Below are positions 21,613 through 33,045 of a DNA stretch of 64,000 nt, piece after piece. Made by a program: the position numbers and the translations under genes. How positions within the stretch are numbered: position 1 is the first letter of the stretch; each line of letters opens with the position of its first letter. A model generated the notes under the pieces. That model saw only the letters and a program-made list of their open reading frames with translations. It was not told the origin of the DNA and ran no database searches. The DNA is from Andrena cerasifolii (Eukaryota; Arthropoda; Insecta; Hymenoptera; Andrenidae), in NCBI RefSeq assembly GCF_050908995.1, contig NC_135119.1, positions 21,605,001 through 21,669,000 of the forward strand, read 5' to 3'.

Positions 21613-24487
21613 TTAATCGTCAGAACCATAGGAATTCAAGAATTTATCGCCTTGGAATTCGATGTGGCAGCAACAGCTTGCAGGGAATCGAAAGAATTCA
21701 TTGTATATCGAGCCATCCATTCCCACGGCCAAAAGTTGACGGTATATATATTTCTGTTTACATTTGGTAACGTAACCCGTAGCGAAGCCCTCGATCACGC
21801 GGCATGGTTTGTCTTCTTCCCTAAAAAATAGCTGCCTACGTTACGTTTAAACTTAGAAGTAGAATGTCCCCTACCATTGTGTTCGCGTGATTCGGTCAAG
21901 GAAGACTGTGCGCACGAACTTTCTCGCGGTTCGTCACTTTAATCGCGAACTTATATCTTACATCCATGCCAGACAAAACACGCTCGCATCTTGTATTTGT
22001 AATGGTACTCACAGGCACGTCTCGATTCTTATACTCTGCGTCAAGTTCTCGTGGTTTACGATATACTTCCACCCCGCTGTTTTAGTCAGACCCGCCTTGG
22101 GATACACAACTTGTTCCTGAAGTGATTAAAAATATCATATATCTGATTTCACGAAGGTAAATATTCAGGTTTCCCTCTGTTTTATGACTCACAGTAGACA
22201 CGCAGAGTGGCTCTTCATCGGGCATGTCTTCCGCTATCATGTCTATCTATTAAACATGAAAAAAAAATTTAAAAATAACGAACTTAAGAAAAATAATAAA
22301 AATGCGCAGAAAAGTACAAAATAATTTTGTTCCTTATTTTTTAATCTACGGCTCTTAATTTTTTATGCCGGCTCACCATTTGCACTGTGTAAATCTGGCG
22401 CCGATTTAAAAACAAATGGAGAGTCGTAGATTAAATGAGGAACAAAATTATTTTTTACTGTTTAGCGCATTTTTATTTTTTCTAAAGTCGGTTCTATTTT
22501 TTTCTTAATTTTTGACTTTCTAGTTATTTAAGTTATATAACTACATTTATTTATTTAAGTTACATGGGTACATTCATTTAAATAACGACGTCGGTTAATG
22601 AAACAGGTTTCTTATTTTTATTGCAACTTCAAAACTACTTAACTGATTTTGATAATTCTTTCTCCATTACCTAAGTTGATCGAGGCTGAACTAAATGCAA
22701 TAAGTTTCGCGGAAATCGGTCCAACAGTTACGGAGAAATTCGCGGACAAGCATAATACACACTAACATACATAGATACATACACATTGAACTGAGAACTT
22801 CTTTCTTTTTCAAGTCGGTTAAATAGCAACGACTCGCGGAAAGAGGCATGACTGGCTGCTTATCAAATTTACATGTACCTATTCATCGTTAGAGAAATGC
22901 TATGCAAACACTATATCCGCCTTCTTGGTCAGACATTGAGCAGGAATACTCCTTTCAATGGTGCCGGCAAAGCCTACGATATCCACTGTGTCTTCCTCAC
23001 TTTTCCTCAATATTACTTGGCAATTCAGTAGTTCTTGTTCCAAACAAGGAGTTCGCAAAGCTTTAGTAATCTCATTAGCATACCCCACGCAAACAAAAGT
23101 CACAGGTAGCGCGCGGCTACGTCTTCTATAAGAAGTCTGTTCCTTTCCTTCAAGCGTGATAAGCGCACAAGAACGTTGTAACCAGACAATGGAATTCATT
23201 GATCGAGGAAAGATATGTCGATACCCACATCGCGTAAATATTTCTAATATCACCCGTAGAATCTTTTACGGCAGGTATCTGTCTAATGAAAGATAACGCG
23301 CTCCTTTAATGTAAGGCTTAAAAGATTTTACTCACCTCGTCGCTATTGGAGTAGCCTTGAAGGTGGCGATTTTTCTTCAACGCGTCGCTCACTACATCCA
23401 CCGGGTAATGGGGAATAATTTCGCAGAAAGTTTTACGCTCGCAGACCGGAGCTGCACCGATCACTGGAAAGTACCTTCGTTAACAAACTGTGCAACATCG
23501 CTTTTCGCAAATAGGGACTTCGAGAAGGAAGAGAGTGCGTTCGCGCGCAGAAGCATAACTGGCGACAAAAAACTTGGGAACGCGGAATTAGAATTTTCAA
23601 CGCAGTAGCGTCGTTCCACTAAGCAATTAGAACCACGGCTGACATAACTGCCGATAGTAGGAAAGTAGTTTTCGTAATCGGCGGACATGTATCTTCTCCT
23701 CGGCGAGCGAAATTAAATTCGAAATTAAATTCACTAGTTATGTTAGCACCTCCCGGATCATCGAACTCCTTCAGGCTCCCCACGGCGATAGGTTGTTGAG
23801 GATGACCACGTGCTTCGAATACGAGCTATAAACATTCATTCTAATGTTAATTCGGTTAACGTTGGTTCGTTTATTTTGTACATTTAATTCTACGCGGATT
23901 TTACAGTGCCACGCTATCAAAGACGGCTTATTATTTCGATTAATAGCTCAAGTGGGAATTGTAAAATAAGTGGTAACGATACCATCTATTCCTCGATACG
24001 GTACACGCAATTTGAGTAGCTGTGTTAATTAATTTGCTATGCGACATTTGTTTATAAAAGGAAACGGCTAGGTACTTACTTAGCGACGTCATTTGCAACG
24101 TGAATATATTATGATTAATAATAAGACTGTCGAAAGTGATGTTAACTTTTCATTTGTGTATAGAGATCACAACGATAAACGTCATCGTCTAATCTAATCT
24201 ACGTATCCTACAAATGCTATATGTTTGCCAGGTGTACGCGTCTAAAATTGTTTTCATTCGCTTAGTTACTTGTTGACTGTCGCACATTTTTGCGTACGCA
24301 TTAACTGTCTTTATTCGCGGCATGGCTTTGAAATTTGTCCACTAAAATGATATATTATACCAGACGAATAGGATGAAATTGAAATTTAAAAGAAAAATAA
24401 TAATCTCACCAGTAATAACATTGTTTCCAGAAACACCGTTGAACTTTTCCCTCGCATCGTTGCGCTCACAGGTAACGGGCATTTCAT
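21613..24487 (-). CDS. spz: Spätzle, Toll ligand precursor (six exons)
   Basis: Secreted cystine-knot cytokine precursor that binds Toll after proteolytic cleavage. Exons are 24487-24410, 23825-23750, 23463-23336, 22246-22193, 22116-22013 and 21820-21613, all in phase, giving 215 aa. The start at 24487 or the in-frame ATG at 24457 leads into a hydrophobic signal (VFLETMLLLLVFEARG). The short prodomain holds PVCERKTFCE...YP, typical of the family. A plausible activation cleavage is after R84 (KKNR). The knot runs from PLC109 through VVYPKAGL, GWKYIVN, IRIETC146, KPC153, KCKQKYIYRQLL and FRFPASCCCHIEF. The prodomain is shorter than in Drosophila (total 326 aa). Similarity to Drosophila Spätzle in the knot (YPK, IVN, IE-C, CKQ, FxxP) favours spz over the other paralogues. 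Regulation is not visible. Confidence 0.88.
22289..22482. mobile_element. Inverted-repeat element in spz intron 4/5 side
   Basis: Arms of about 60 bases (22289-22353 and 22421-22482) are inverted copies sharing AATGCGC, AAATAATTTTGTTCC and the TAATCTACG/CGTAGATTA block. A short core lies between. It is located in the intron between the 23336 and 22246 exon ends of spz and is probably a non-autonomous DNA element. Confidence 0.55.
22585..22822. mobile_element. Retroelement-like remnant with GTCGGTTAA ends
   Basis: GTCGGTTAA occurs at both edges (about 22587 and 22814). Inside are the phrases AAATCGGTCCAACAGTTACGG and CATACATAGATACATACACA, which resemble tails of dispersed insect repeats. There is no coding capacity. 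Class assignment is uncertain. Confidence 0.45.
22900..23253 (-). other. Unexplained 117-codon frame in spz intron 3
   Basis: An open frame on the spz strand reads ...NSIVWLQRSCALITLEG... and ends ...QCLTKKADIVFA. It lies between spz coding exons 3 and 4. If exon 3 (phase 0) were spliced to the nearby acceptor at about 23227, the phase gives a different frame that stops after about 15 codons, so this frame is not a simple alternative exon. It may be chance. Confidence 0.2.
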
Positions 24488-25286
24488 TCTTTTATCCGCT
24501 CAATTTTTTATTTGTACTTAGCGCTCGACAATTCGGTTGGCTCGATTGCGGAAAACACGGTTATTGGATCACTTTCGTGGCTTTTCGATGACTGATCTCG
24601 TCTCCGTAGCTTTATATCAATATCCACAAGGAAATTGAGATTACGCCAATACATATTCGTTTGCTACTATCGCTTTGTGTGCTTTATTCGCTTTTTTGAA
24701 TTAATATTTCCTACTCACTTTTCGTTAATTATTCTCCTTGATACATTCGAATAAAGATTCTACGTGTTCTTTTTTCTTTATTTTTTTATGCCGTGCATAA
24801 TTATTGACTGAAGCGGTTAATAAGTTTATGCAGCAATTAGTGAATCGATGTCTCGAGTAGTTAATATAATGTAACTTGCTTGAGAATTGTTTGCGAATTA
24901 TTATTATCAATTACTGTTCCAGAAATAATACAGCCAACATATTGAATGCAAAGATTAGCGATCGTTTGAATTTAAATGGAACATCTCGGTCATATCTTCC
25001 AATTCTTTATGTTTAAGTTCCTGTGGATGGATTAATAAAATTAAAGTAACTGGTTGTAGAGCATGTGAAGAAATTAAGGGAAACAAATGAATGGTTGTAA
25101 ATTGTATTACTTCGGATAAAATAATTAGAAAACAATCGAATTAACGAATACGTTCCATTCCCTTTTGAGAGCATAAAGGTAACTAGGCAGTCGACACAGT
25201 ATAGGGATAAACGAGCGCTCAGAAAAGGTGTTTACCTCCTGAAATTTCCCTATTCGACGTGGGCGTAGAAGAATGTGTTGGCTAGA

Positions 25287-25930
25287 ACCGTGATTTGTGA
25301 ATCACGAGTGATCCGATCACGTTCATTTCCAATCACGGTGATTTTTCGCAGTGATCCGTGATATTCGTGATCGCTTCTGGTGAGTGTAGGTAGAACAGTG
25401 ATTCGCGATTTTCGTGAACTGATTGGTGCAGGCAGAACAGTGATTCGCGATTTTCGTGATCTGATTGGTGGAAAGCATAACTGCTCTTTGCACGCGCCAC
25501 ATAACCCCAATTTATAATTTCTCTTGAAACATTCTCAAGTCCTCACTGTGCTTATAGAATCTCAGTTGTATATTTTGAACCAATGTAATCGTTCTTGATC
25601 TATTTAAATTAACGAATATTTCTTCACTTTAGTTAAAAAGTATAATGTATATATGAATACTTTAGCCAATCAAATCAGTGCGTTCACACATTGACTATTT
25701 ATGAATGCACATACTAGGTATATATTCGCTGAATTAGCACGCTTTGACTATAACACAAGCTATATTGAAGTATTTTATAAAAAAAATAATTCAATGAAGA
25801 TCAAGAATTACGATCACAGTAAACAATTCACTCAAGTTAAAAAATCACGACCACGGTCGTGATTTAACTTCATTTACGACCGTGATCGTGATTCTGCGAT
25901 CACTGTGATAAATCACTATTAGTGATTTTG
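25287..25930. repeat. GTGAT/ATCAC-rich repetitive region with a 42-bp tandem pair
   Basis: The motif GTGATC or its inverse recurs at both ends (25289-25375 and 25845-25925), giving inverted terminal blocks about 640 bp apart. A 42-bp unit starting TGTAGGTAGAACAGTGATTC is tandemly duplicated at 25385-25468. This looks like a degenerate foldback DNA element. The rest of 24488-26048 shows nothing else recognisable. Confidence 0.5.
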
Positions 25931-26048
25931 CACTCCATTCCGAAGAGGGTACAGGCACTGGAAAGTGGAATGAAGTGAACCGCAGTTACGAGTGTTGATC
26001 GCTTCACTTCGGTGGATTTCGCATTGCGTCCAAAGAAAATCAGGAAAA

Positions 26049-27181
26049 ATGTCGAAGAGGAATCCAGGGGACGAATATAGAAAAGGTTTTATTCATTTTA
26101 TTTATAATCGTATCACTTGCATTAGGTGAAATGACATTTACTTCGTGCCTTCCTTAAGCGTGTACAGGGCTGTGTCCTCGAATTGTTTCCATTATTGATT
26201 TCGTGGCTAGTCTGTGCTAAGGGACGGGTTTCGAATATATTGTTTACAGAACCGAAGCAACACGGGGCGATCGTAAACGGGGAGTAAATTTTCCAATGAC
26301 GTTTCGCTATGTAAACCTCGTTTCTTACGTTTCATGTACCATTTTCGGATGCACCGATCCTACAACCATGTGCCAAAGGATGCATCGCATTAGTAAAAAC
26401 GGAATGAATCTTAATCTTATGTAATTAAATTACCAGCTAAACACGTACTGCGCACAGTATCGGTCGAAATAATTTGTATAGTATACGTCGCGTACGAGCG
26501 TATTTATTCCCAGTCACTTATCTACTACACTTATTTTCTATTTAATTGAGTCAGCTAGAGGTACACGGAACACGTACTAAGCATGCCGCTTAAATATTTC
26601 CGGTTAAAGAAGCAATGTTGTTTAACTTGATCTGAACTTTGCCAGTGTTTGACGTTGTCAGGGTCAAGTGTCTACAGAGCAGAGGACTCCAGGGGGGATG
26701 ACAGAGGAAGGGATCGTTCGCCAATTAGATCGGATGACCGTTGCGAGGCTACCAACTACAATCAAACTGACGCTAAGAAACAAAAGCTGACATTTGGATT
26801 CGGGAAAAAGAGTGGGACGGAACAAAAAAAAGGCATTCAAATAAAATTAGGTTCGACATCGGTAAGTAACTCTCGTGTAAATAAAGCTCTCGCACTTGTG
26901 CTGTATTTCTTGAACTCATCCGATACTCTTATTCGTAGAAACCTACAGTAAAACCTACGCCGGTACAGAGGCCAACTGTAGCTTCGGTATTCAATGCGGA
27001 CGAGGACGACGAACCCGAAGAGATGCCGGCAGAAGCGAGGATGAGGATGCGGAACATCGGCCGGGAAACGCCGACCTCCGCAGGACCAAATTCGTTTGGT
27101 AAAACTAAACAAGGATTTTGTGATTCTAAGAAAATATTTGAAAAAACGCTCAAGAAAGCAATGGAGGAGGCAAATAAATGA
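26049..27181 (+). CDS. PCNP: PEST proteolytic signal-containing nuclear protein (PCNP)
   Basis: Small nuclear protein, in mammals a ubiquitination target linked to cell-cycle control. Exons are 26049-26085, 26662-26861 and 26939-27181, giving 159 aa. Exon 2 carries a charged region followed by KLTFGFGKK and IQIKLGS, the conserved nuclear/PEST-flanking phrases. Exon 3 carries VASVFNADEDDEPEEMP, EARMRMRNIGRETPTSAGPN and SFGKTKQGF, close to the vertebrate family signature. The exon 2 to 3 junction (TCG|GTAAGT, GTAG|AAA) is strong. Exon 1 (MSKRNPGDEYRK) is inferred from phase and proximity; its donor GTTTTA is weak, so the true first exon could be elsewhere. Confidence 0.85.
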
Positions 27182-27612
27182 TTCCTTCTTTAATGTACCT
27201 TACGATTATTGTTAATTGTATATTACTTTTACATGAAATGCAACTATAGGAAGATTCTTTGATACAGTTACATGCAGAATATTTTTATCAGTTTTATGTA
27301 TCTCATCGGCAAAAGATTAGACCCAATCTTCTACTTCATGTTCGAACGGCATATCTCGAAATTCAATTACATATTAGCCTTTTGCTAGCGTTAGCTAACG
27401 TCGGGACTGCACTTGAAATGTACAATTTCACTGTGTAAATCATAAACAACTATACATACGTAATAAAATAATGTCACGTAATTGTTACAAATGTTCATTA
27501 CCACTATGTTGTATTGAAATTATATAATAATGAATTGAAGGAACGAGAAACTACTTCTTTAGAGACTATAGGAGAATAAACTAATTTATCTTGTAACTTG
27601 TAGAATATATCG

Positions 27613-27622
27613 AATAAATAAA
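27613..27622 (+). terminator. Poly(A) signal of PCNP
   Basis: AATAAATAAA at 27613-27622 lies about 430 bases after the PCNP stop. The transcript should end at about 27635-27645. Confidence 0.55.
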
Positions 27623-27646
27623 AACAACTCGATATCGATTTCATTT

Positions 27647-27652
27647 TTTATT
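27647..27652 (-). terminator. Poly(A) signal of RpS26
   Basis: The minus strand reads AATAAA at 27652-27647, 27 bases after the RpS26 stop. Cleavage 10-30 bases further on would overlap the PCNP 3' end from the other strand. Confidence 0.5.
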
Positions 27653-27678
27653 TTTACTTAAAAATTTACATAATAAAA

Positions 27679-28663
27679 TTATTTCCTGTTCTGCTGGCCC
27701 TGGCGCAGATCCTGGACAAAAAAGAAAATACATGGAATTAGTTCGGTGATGTTGGCTATCTTTAAATATTGGGGATATTTTTAACGATGGAATCGATCGC
27801 GTTAAACGTTTAGTTGTGTGTATTTCTAATAATTACCCTAGGGAAATTGCGGACTGGAGGAGTTCTGATGCGGCGATTTGCTTTAGATCTGTTGCGCACA
27901 ACTTTAGAGTGGATAGCGCAAGAGACGCAGTAGTGCAACTTGGCATACAATTTTGGAAGTTGATATGCGGAGTAAAAGCTAGCTTCCGTTATGTCTCTGA
28001 CGGCAGCTGCTTCTACGATGTTACGAATAACAAACTTCTTGATCGCTTTATCCTTTGGCACGCATCGTGCGCAATTGGTACAGCGTACAGGGTTCACATG
28101 GCCACGGCCATGCTTGGCGCGTCCACCATTTCTGCGCTTACAAGTCTGAAAAGTACAAAAGTGTATGGCGGTGTTAATGTCGTGTTTTGAGGTCCACTCA
28201 TATCGATGGAGCATGCATAATTAAATCTACAAATGCTCATAAGCAATTTCTCTAACTAAACGCCTGTACAATAACTGCATTTCTTATTTTATATCTTGTA
28301 AATTTGAATGAATCGATACCGTGACATAAGGTTAAGTTTTGGGCTTTAACAACATGTAAAATGGTGCATTAAGAATATAAATAGCGTACTTAACGCTTTC
28401 AGCACACCGTATTTTAAATTTTTAAAGATCAGAGATTAATATTAAATAGAAGCATCTTAACGAGTGCACAGTGTGACAACCACATGGCTCGTCATCGATC
28501 AACAGTTTCGTATTTCACAAATAGGTCACAGTGAACAACAAATATATGTTTCGAAAATAGGCTCCGTAGTAATTGTTCGGTAAAACCATTCATCGTGAAA
28601 CTGCACTTTGCACAATATGATTAACTTAAGGAATTATAAAGATAAATAAGAGACAGTTACCAT
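27679..28663 (-). CDS. RpS26: Small ribosomal subunit protein eS26
   Basis: Component of the 40S subunit near the mRNA exit channel. Exons are 28663-28661 (the ATG alone), 28145-27837 and 27711-27679, giving 114 aa, the insect length. The sequence carries KRRNGGRAKHGRGHV, the zinc-binding pairs CTNCARC and CVSC, then AIHSKVVRNRS and RRIRTPP, all family landmarks. The ATG is the last codon of exon 1 (AAAATG|GTAACT), and the second residue follows from ACT in exon 2. Residue 3 is Cys where most homologues have Lys. The C-terminus DLRQGQQNRK comes from an 11-codon last exon. Confidence 0.97.
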
Positions 28664-28680
28664 TTTGTTTCGTTAGCTAC

Positions 28681-28690
28681 AGAAGAAGGG
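28681..28690 (-). promoter_or_regulatory. 5' TOP tract of RpS26
   Basis: On the minus strand CCCTTCTTCT (28690-28681) lies 17 bases before the ATG codon. A pyrimidine tract at the transcript start is the terminal oligopyrimidine element by which growth (TOR) signals control ribosomal protein mRNAs. The exact start site is inferred. Confidence 0.55.
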
Positions 28691-28699
28691 TCGGAAGCG

Positions 28700-30220
28700 A
28701 CGTTCAGTGGCGAATGAACGAAGTTTGTGAGTCAAATCAGTGTACTTCCGTTCAACGTATGAAATTGTAATTCAGTTTTAAATCATATTTAAATTTTATC
28801 CTTATACATTTCAAACGTATTTTGATTAACTTTTTGCGTGAGATTTTTGCAATGCCCGACATTGTATATACAAAATTTCTAATAAAAATTAGTTCGTGAT
28901 ATTTGTTAGAATTTTAATTATCACTTACAATGTTAATACTAACTATAGTAAATAGTAAAATAGAATGTTAATATTAGTAGAATTTATGTAGAAAATAAAA
29001 TATACATTACTACGTATTAAAATATTAGATAGTCGAAGTTCAAATTTGCGGGTATGACTTGCGTAGTTAAATTTTAAACGACTCGAGCAGTACATCGAAG
29101 TGCACTTGCAAGCACAGTCCGGCGGTTTCTTCCTTTCGTAAATTTTCGCTTTTATAATCAGTTATTTTGTGTGTTGTGGCAGAGTGTAAAGGCAGTTTGA
29201 TGCAGCAACAACCGGCATGTTCCAGAAAATGTAAGAAACTTTATTTATGGAAGATATTAGGCTTAAATTTCAATATCCAAAATGCTTATTGTACTTGTAA
29301 AGGTCAGGATACATTCCTGCTTCGAAAAGATTAGATTCGTTTCTGTTTGAAAGTGAACGTTTACTATGTTTACATATATATTTATATTTAAATATATAGA
29401 TATTTATATGTACATAAACAATTTATTAACTCTTTTGACGTTGAAAATTTATCGGTCATATCTCATGTGCGGGAATCATTGACCGTAGATTCCTAACCAT
29501 GGTTATCGAACGCCGATAGGCGTTGACCGGTTACTCTCTACACTCTACAAACTGAATAAACGCCTGTGAACGTATAATGATATAAAATAATTTTTTAGTG
29601 CAACTAAAGCTTTATACAATATACAAAATCCATGGAATTGCAGAAAAACACATATTATTTATTAAATTTATACATTTTCCGAATAACTAAGGTCGGGGCC
29701 AGATATATTGGCCGGTGAATTTGTTTTCGCAATCAGCGATCGAGGAGAAATCAACCACCACCATCTCACGATCGCAGATTTGTCAGTTAGAGTTGCTAGG
29801 CCACCGAAGGTTGTGGTGGGGTAACATGAACGCTGCTCGGCTCCGTCTGAATCTAGCCGTTTGGCTGTAATTTATTCTTAACGTATCAGTTGTGTGCGTT
29901 ACGAAGCTATGCGTAAACTAATACGAGATGAAGCTATCGAGAAAGAATCAATCTTCTGACCAATAAAACTCCTGAATTTTTTCGGTCTTAACGCACATCT
30001 ATTCTGATGTATGCATTTTTACGCTACGAACTCGGTTTGGCCTACACGTCAAAAGCTTGGCGCTATCCCCACCACTCTGGTTCACTCTTGTTCTGCGAAG
30101 GCGAGAGAGTGAAATGGAACGAGATCAAGTCAGAAAACGTTAAGAAAAGGAGCATCGAGTCAGGCAAGCGGTATGGTAGGTGAATAACCGTCACGAACAG
30201 AGTTCGGTGGGATTCGGCTG
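28700..30220. other. Intergenic AT-rich region
   Basis: No gene is visible between RpS26 and the hairpin at 30226. The stretch is AT-rich, with a TATA/ATAT-rich segment at about 29376-29415. Any promoter of aveugle should lie further right, before 30724. Confidence 0.4.
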
Positions 30221-30225
30221 CACTG

Positions 30226-30331
30226 ATGGAGGGGGAAACACCTACAGGAGCGGTGGTAATGTGTGTATGAACTACGTCTGCGTCAGTCACGCACACATTA
30301 CCACCGCTCCTGTAGGTGTTTCCCCCTCCAT
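30226..30331. repeat. Perfect 40-bp inverted repeat, 26-base loop
   Basis: 30226-30265 (starting ATGGAGGGGGAAACACCTAC) is the exact reverse complement of 30292-30331. Imperfect pairing continues outward for about 20 bases (GATTCGGCTGCACTG against GATTCAGCGCAGTGA). Transcribed from either strand it would give a long hairpin RNA. It could equally be a foldback insertion. The two open frames across it (30063-30446 minus, 30180-30449 plus) look like by-products of the palindrome. Confidence 0.85.
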
Positions 30332-30723
30332 TCACTGCGCTGAATCGCTCCTCACCCTGCTTAAGCCTGCCGATCCCCGACTGAGTGACTGCATAGGAAT
30401 AAAATGGCCGAAGTGTATACATGTCACTGCACGTCGTGTAAGACACTAAAGTAATTGTAAAGGGAAAGAAGACCTTTCTGAATTTTCTTGGGTTCGCTTA
30501 ATTATCTAGAATTTATGCAACGATGCAAAAATAAAACAAAAGTTTCTAATGGTAGTTACATTTTATACAATTTCTTATAATTAAATCATTAAGAGAAAGT
30601 TGTAAACCGTACTATCAACAATTACAGTTAGCAATCTAACATTATTTCTCCTTGCACTACTTTTGCATATTCTTGCAATTCAGTTTCATTTTTGCTAACT
30701 TTGTATCTTCATTTTTGAACATA

Positions 30724-31392
30724 ATGGTAGAAGAAGTAGTTAATTCTTCTAATAAACCAAAGGTATGTTAATTTTCTTGTGGTCTCAGATTTTTGGAAGC
30801 TTTCTTCTAATTCTGTCATTGATAATCAGCACATCCTCTGATTTTGCTTGTACTCTCTAACCTCAGCGATAGCTCCGAACATTGCTTTGGCCGCGTTCGA
30901 ACAAAATTGTTTTTCCATTGCAATGTAGTATGCAACGTAGTGTAAAAGAGAAAGTTTAAATCTGTGTATCAAATATTGTAGAATAAGACTGCTCGACCGC
31001 GTCCAGTTTATCTGTGGAATGTGTTAGACGTACAGAAATGGTTAAGAAGGCATTGTAGTGATTATTACCAAATGTATCATGAAAAATTCTTATATGTAAG
31101 TATTTCCTGGACCGAATATAAGGATAAATATAATCGCGCCTATTTGGTTCAGTTTTCTATTTTCGACGATAAGGAACAAAAAAAAACACAAAGTCAATGT
31201 TTTTTTTTATTTAAGCATGATATCACAGGGAGGGTACTGTTAAGAATAAACGAAACTATTTTATTGAGGCTTGGGATCCACAATGAGCAGCACAGAATGG
31301 ATATTTGGAGAGAGATAATGAAATTGCATCTTAAGACAGATATGTTAGAAATTAAAGACATTGAACGACGCAATAATATGAACTTCGACTAG
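30724..31392 (+). CDS. ave: Aveugle, SAM-domain adaptor
   Basis: Small adaptor that in Drosophila binds CNK through its SAM domain and promotes Raf activation downstream of Ras/EGFR. Exons are 30724-30762, 30982-31095 and 31216-31392, giving 109 aa (Drosophila about 106). The N-terminus MVEEVVNSSNKPK matches the family. The SAM domain spans about residues 20-95: VYLWNVLDVQKWLRRHC, then HDITGRVLLRINE, LLRLGI and WREIMKLHLKTDMLEI. The tail is ERRNNMNFD. Intron 2 (31096-31215, 120 bases) is a multiple of three and has no stop in frame, so its retention would add 40 residues inside the SAM domain. Confidence 0.93.
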
Positions 31393-31517
31393 TTCAATAA
31401 ATTCAACAGACTGATCATGTAGTCGATACTTTACATGAAACATGAGAGCTTTATTTTTTACACTAAATGCTTTTCAACATCTTATATTATGTATAATGTA
31501 CTTGTATTATGAGTATT

Positions 31518-31523
31518 AATAAA
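31518..31523 (+). terminator. Poly(A) signal of aveugle
   Basis: AATAAA at 31518-31523 lies 126 bases past the aveugle stop, in a T-rich context suitable for cleavage at about 31540. Confidence 0.55.
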
Positions 31524-31544
31524 GTACATTAGATATCCTTGTAT

Positions 31545-33045
31545 TTTGGTTTCTATTATTTAATTATAAATCCGAAAGAGTAACGTGGGTATACATTAGG
31601 AATGAAGTGATAAAATGCTCGTATCGCTGTAGGTCTTTATTATTAATCACATTTTTTAACAGAGAAATTCATTGTTTACTTAAAAAATGGAGTCTTCCAG
31701 TCACTCTTAACAATCTTTATTTCATCATATCTTTGTTAGCTATTTTAAAACGAAATTTTATACCTGTATGATAACTAAATATCAATTATGTACAGATGCG
31801 TAATTGTGTATTCTTTATTTTTTATATTAGAATAGTATGGTCCATTTGCACAAAATGGTAGTGTTACAAATTCTTTATATAATCATCTATACTTTAACAG
31901 ACATCGACTTATTGACTAGATCTCCTCGTGGCCTTAACGCTATAAATTATGCCAAGTTCATAATTTATATTTCTTACGTCTAAATGGTATTGTGTCTTTT
32001 ATGCATCATTTACGTCCCGTTCATGGTCATTTCAAGGATTAAGTTCATACATCAATGTCTGCGTTACCCTGTTTCTTATAATTCCATATAAGACGTGTAT
32101 ACAAACATAGGTGATTGCGATATACACAAGAATATGTATAAGACATCGTTCGCTCATGTGTAAATACATTTATAGGACACTAAAATACCTATTCTTTTCT
32201 ATAATAACAATATTTTCTTTACAATTACAAGGATAGCGAATAGGGGACTATAATATGTATTGTTACTGGTAGATTTAATTTCATTTGAAATTCATAAGTA
32301 ACTTTGAATTTCTTTGTACTTCACTTTATAGCACTTATATTTCCAATTTTATGTAGGTATAACAAAACAGACAAATGGGGTATCGGTTTTGAGCCTCAAA
32401 TAATTCTTCAACCATTTAATACACTTCGAGTTTATATTTCTTCTGTACTGAAATCTCTTTGTTACAACAAATTAAACTTATAACATTTAATGCAGACAAA
32501 ATTTGTGTGCTGGTAAAACAAGATTATTCTAACAAAAATTTCACAGCCCTACATACATATATCTTGGAATTTCATTCCTCATTGCGAGCTCAATAACTGT
32601 CTTTTCAATGAAAGCATTCACAAGAACTGAGGTAATTGTATTCTTTGCTGCATTTTTCTTGCAATTGAGTACCTCCATGGACTCTACCATTGGTAATCCA
32701 CGGAAAACAGATTGTTGGTCATTTTGTTATTGAATATAAAATAGTCCACATACACAAAATTTTTAACCACTTCAAGTGGAACTATATTGTAATTTATTTA
32801 AAAAATGCAAAGGAAATTCGTGTATACACAGATATGTAGGTACATGTTATTAAAATAATAAATGCAAATTAATAATAAAATCTTGATACATTACTTTCCT
32901 AATATATGTATTTTGTATATTCGCTCATTGCTTTACCTGTAAACTCGTTAAAACTGTGCACAAACTTTGCACATTGAGCAGAATGCAAGTTCCCTTGTCA
33001 TTGATGTTAGCTAAGTCAACTATTAATTCGTCTATCTATTTGGCG
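31545..33045. other. AT-rich region between aveugle and Lkr 3' ends
   Basis: No open frame of note. The two genes converge here, so the right part probably holds the Lkr 3' untranslated region (a minus-strand AATAAA lies near 32796). The left part shows nothing recognisable. Confidence 0.4.

Noticed and set aside
30063..30449. Paired open frames on both strands across 30.1-30.4 kb
   Set aside because: They share the same peptide phrase because the region is a palindrome; the DNA structure explains them.
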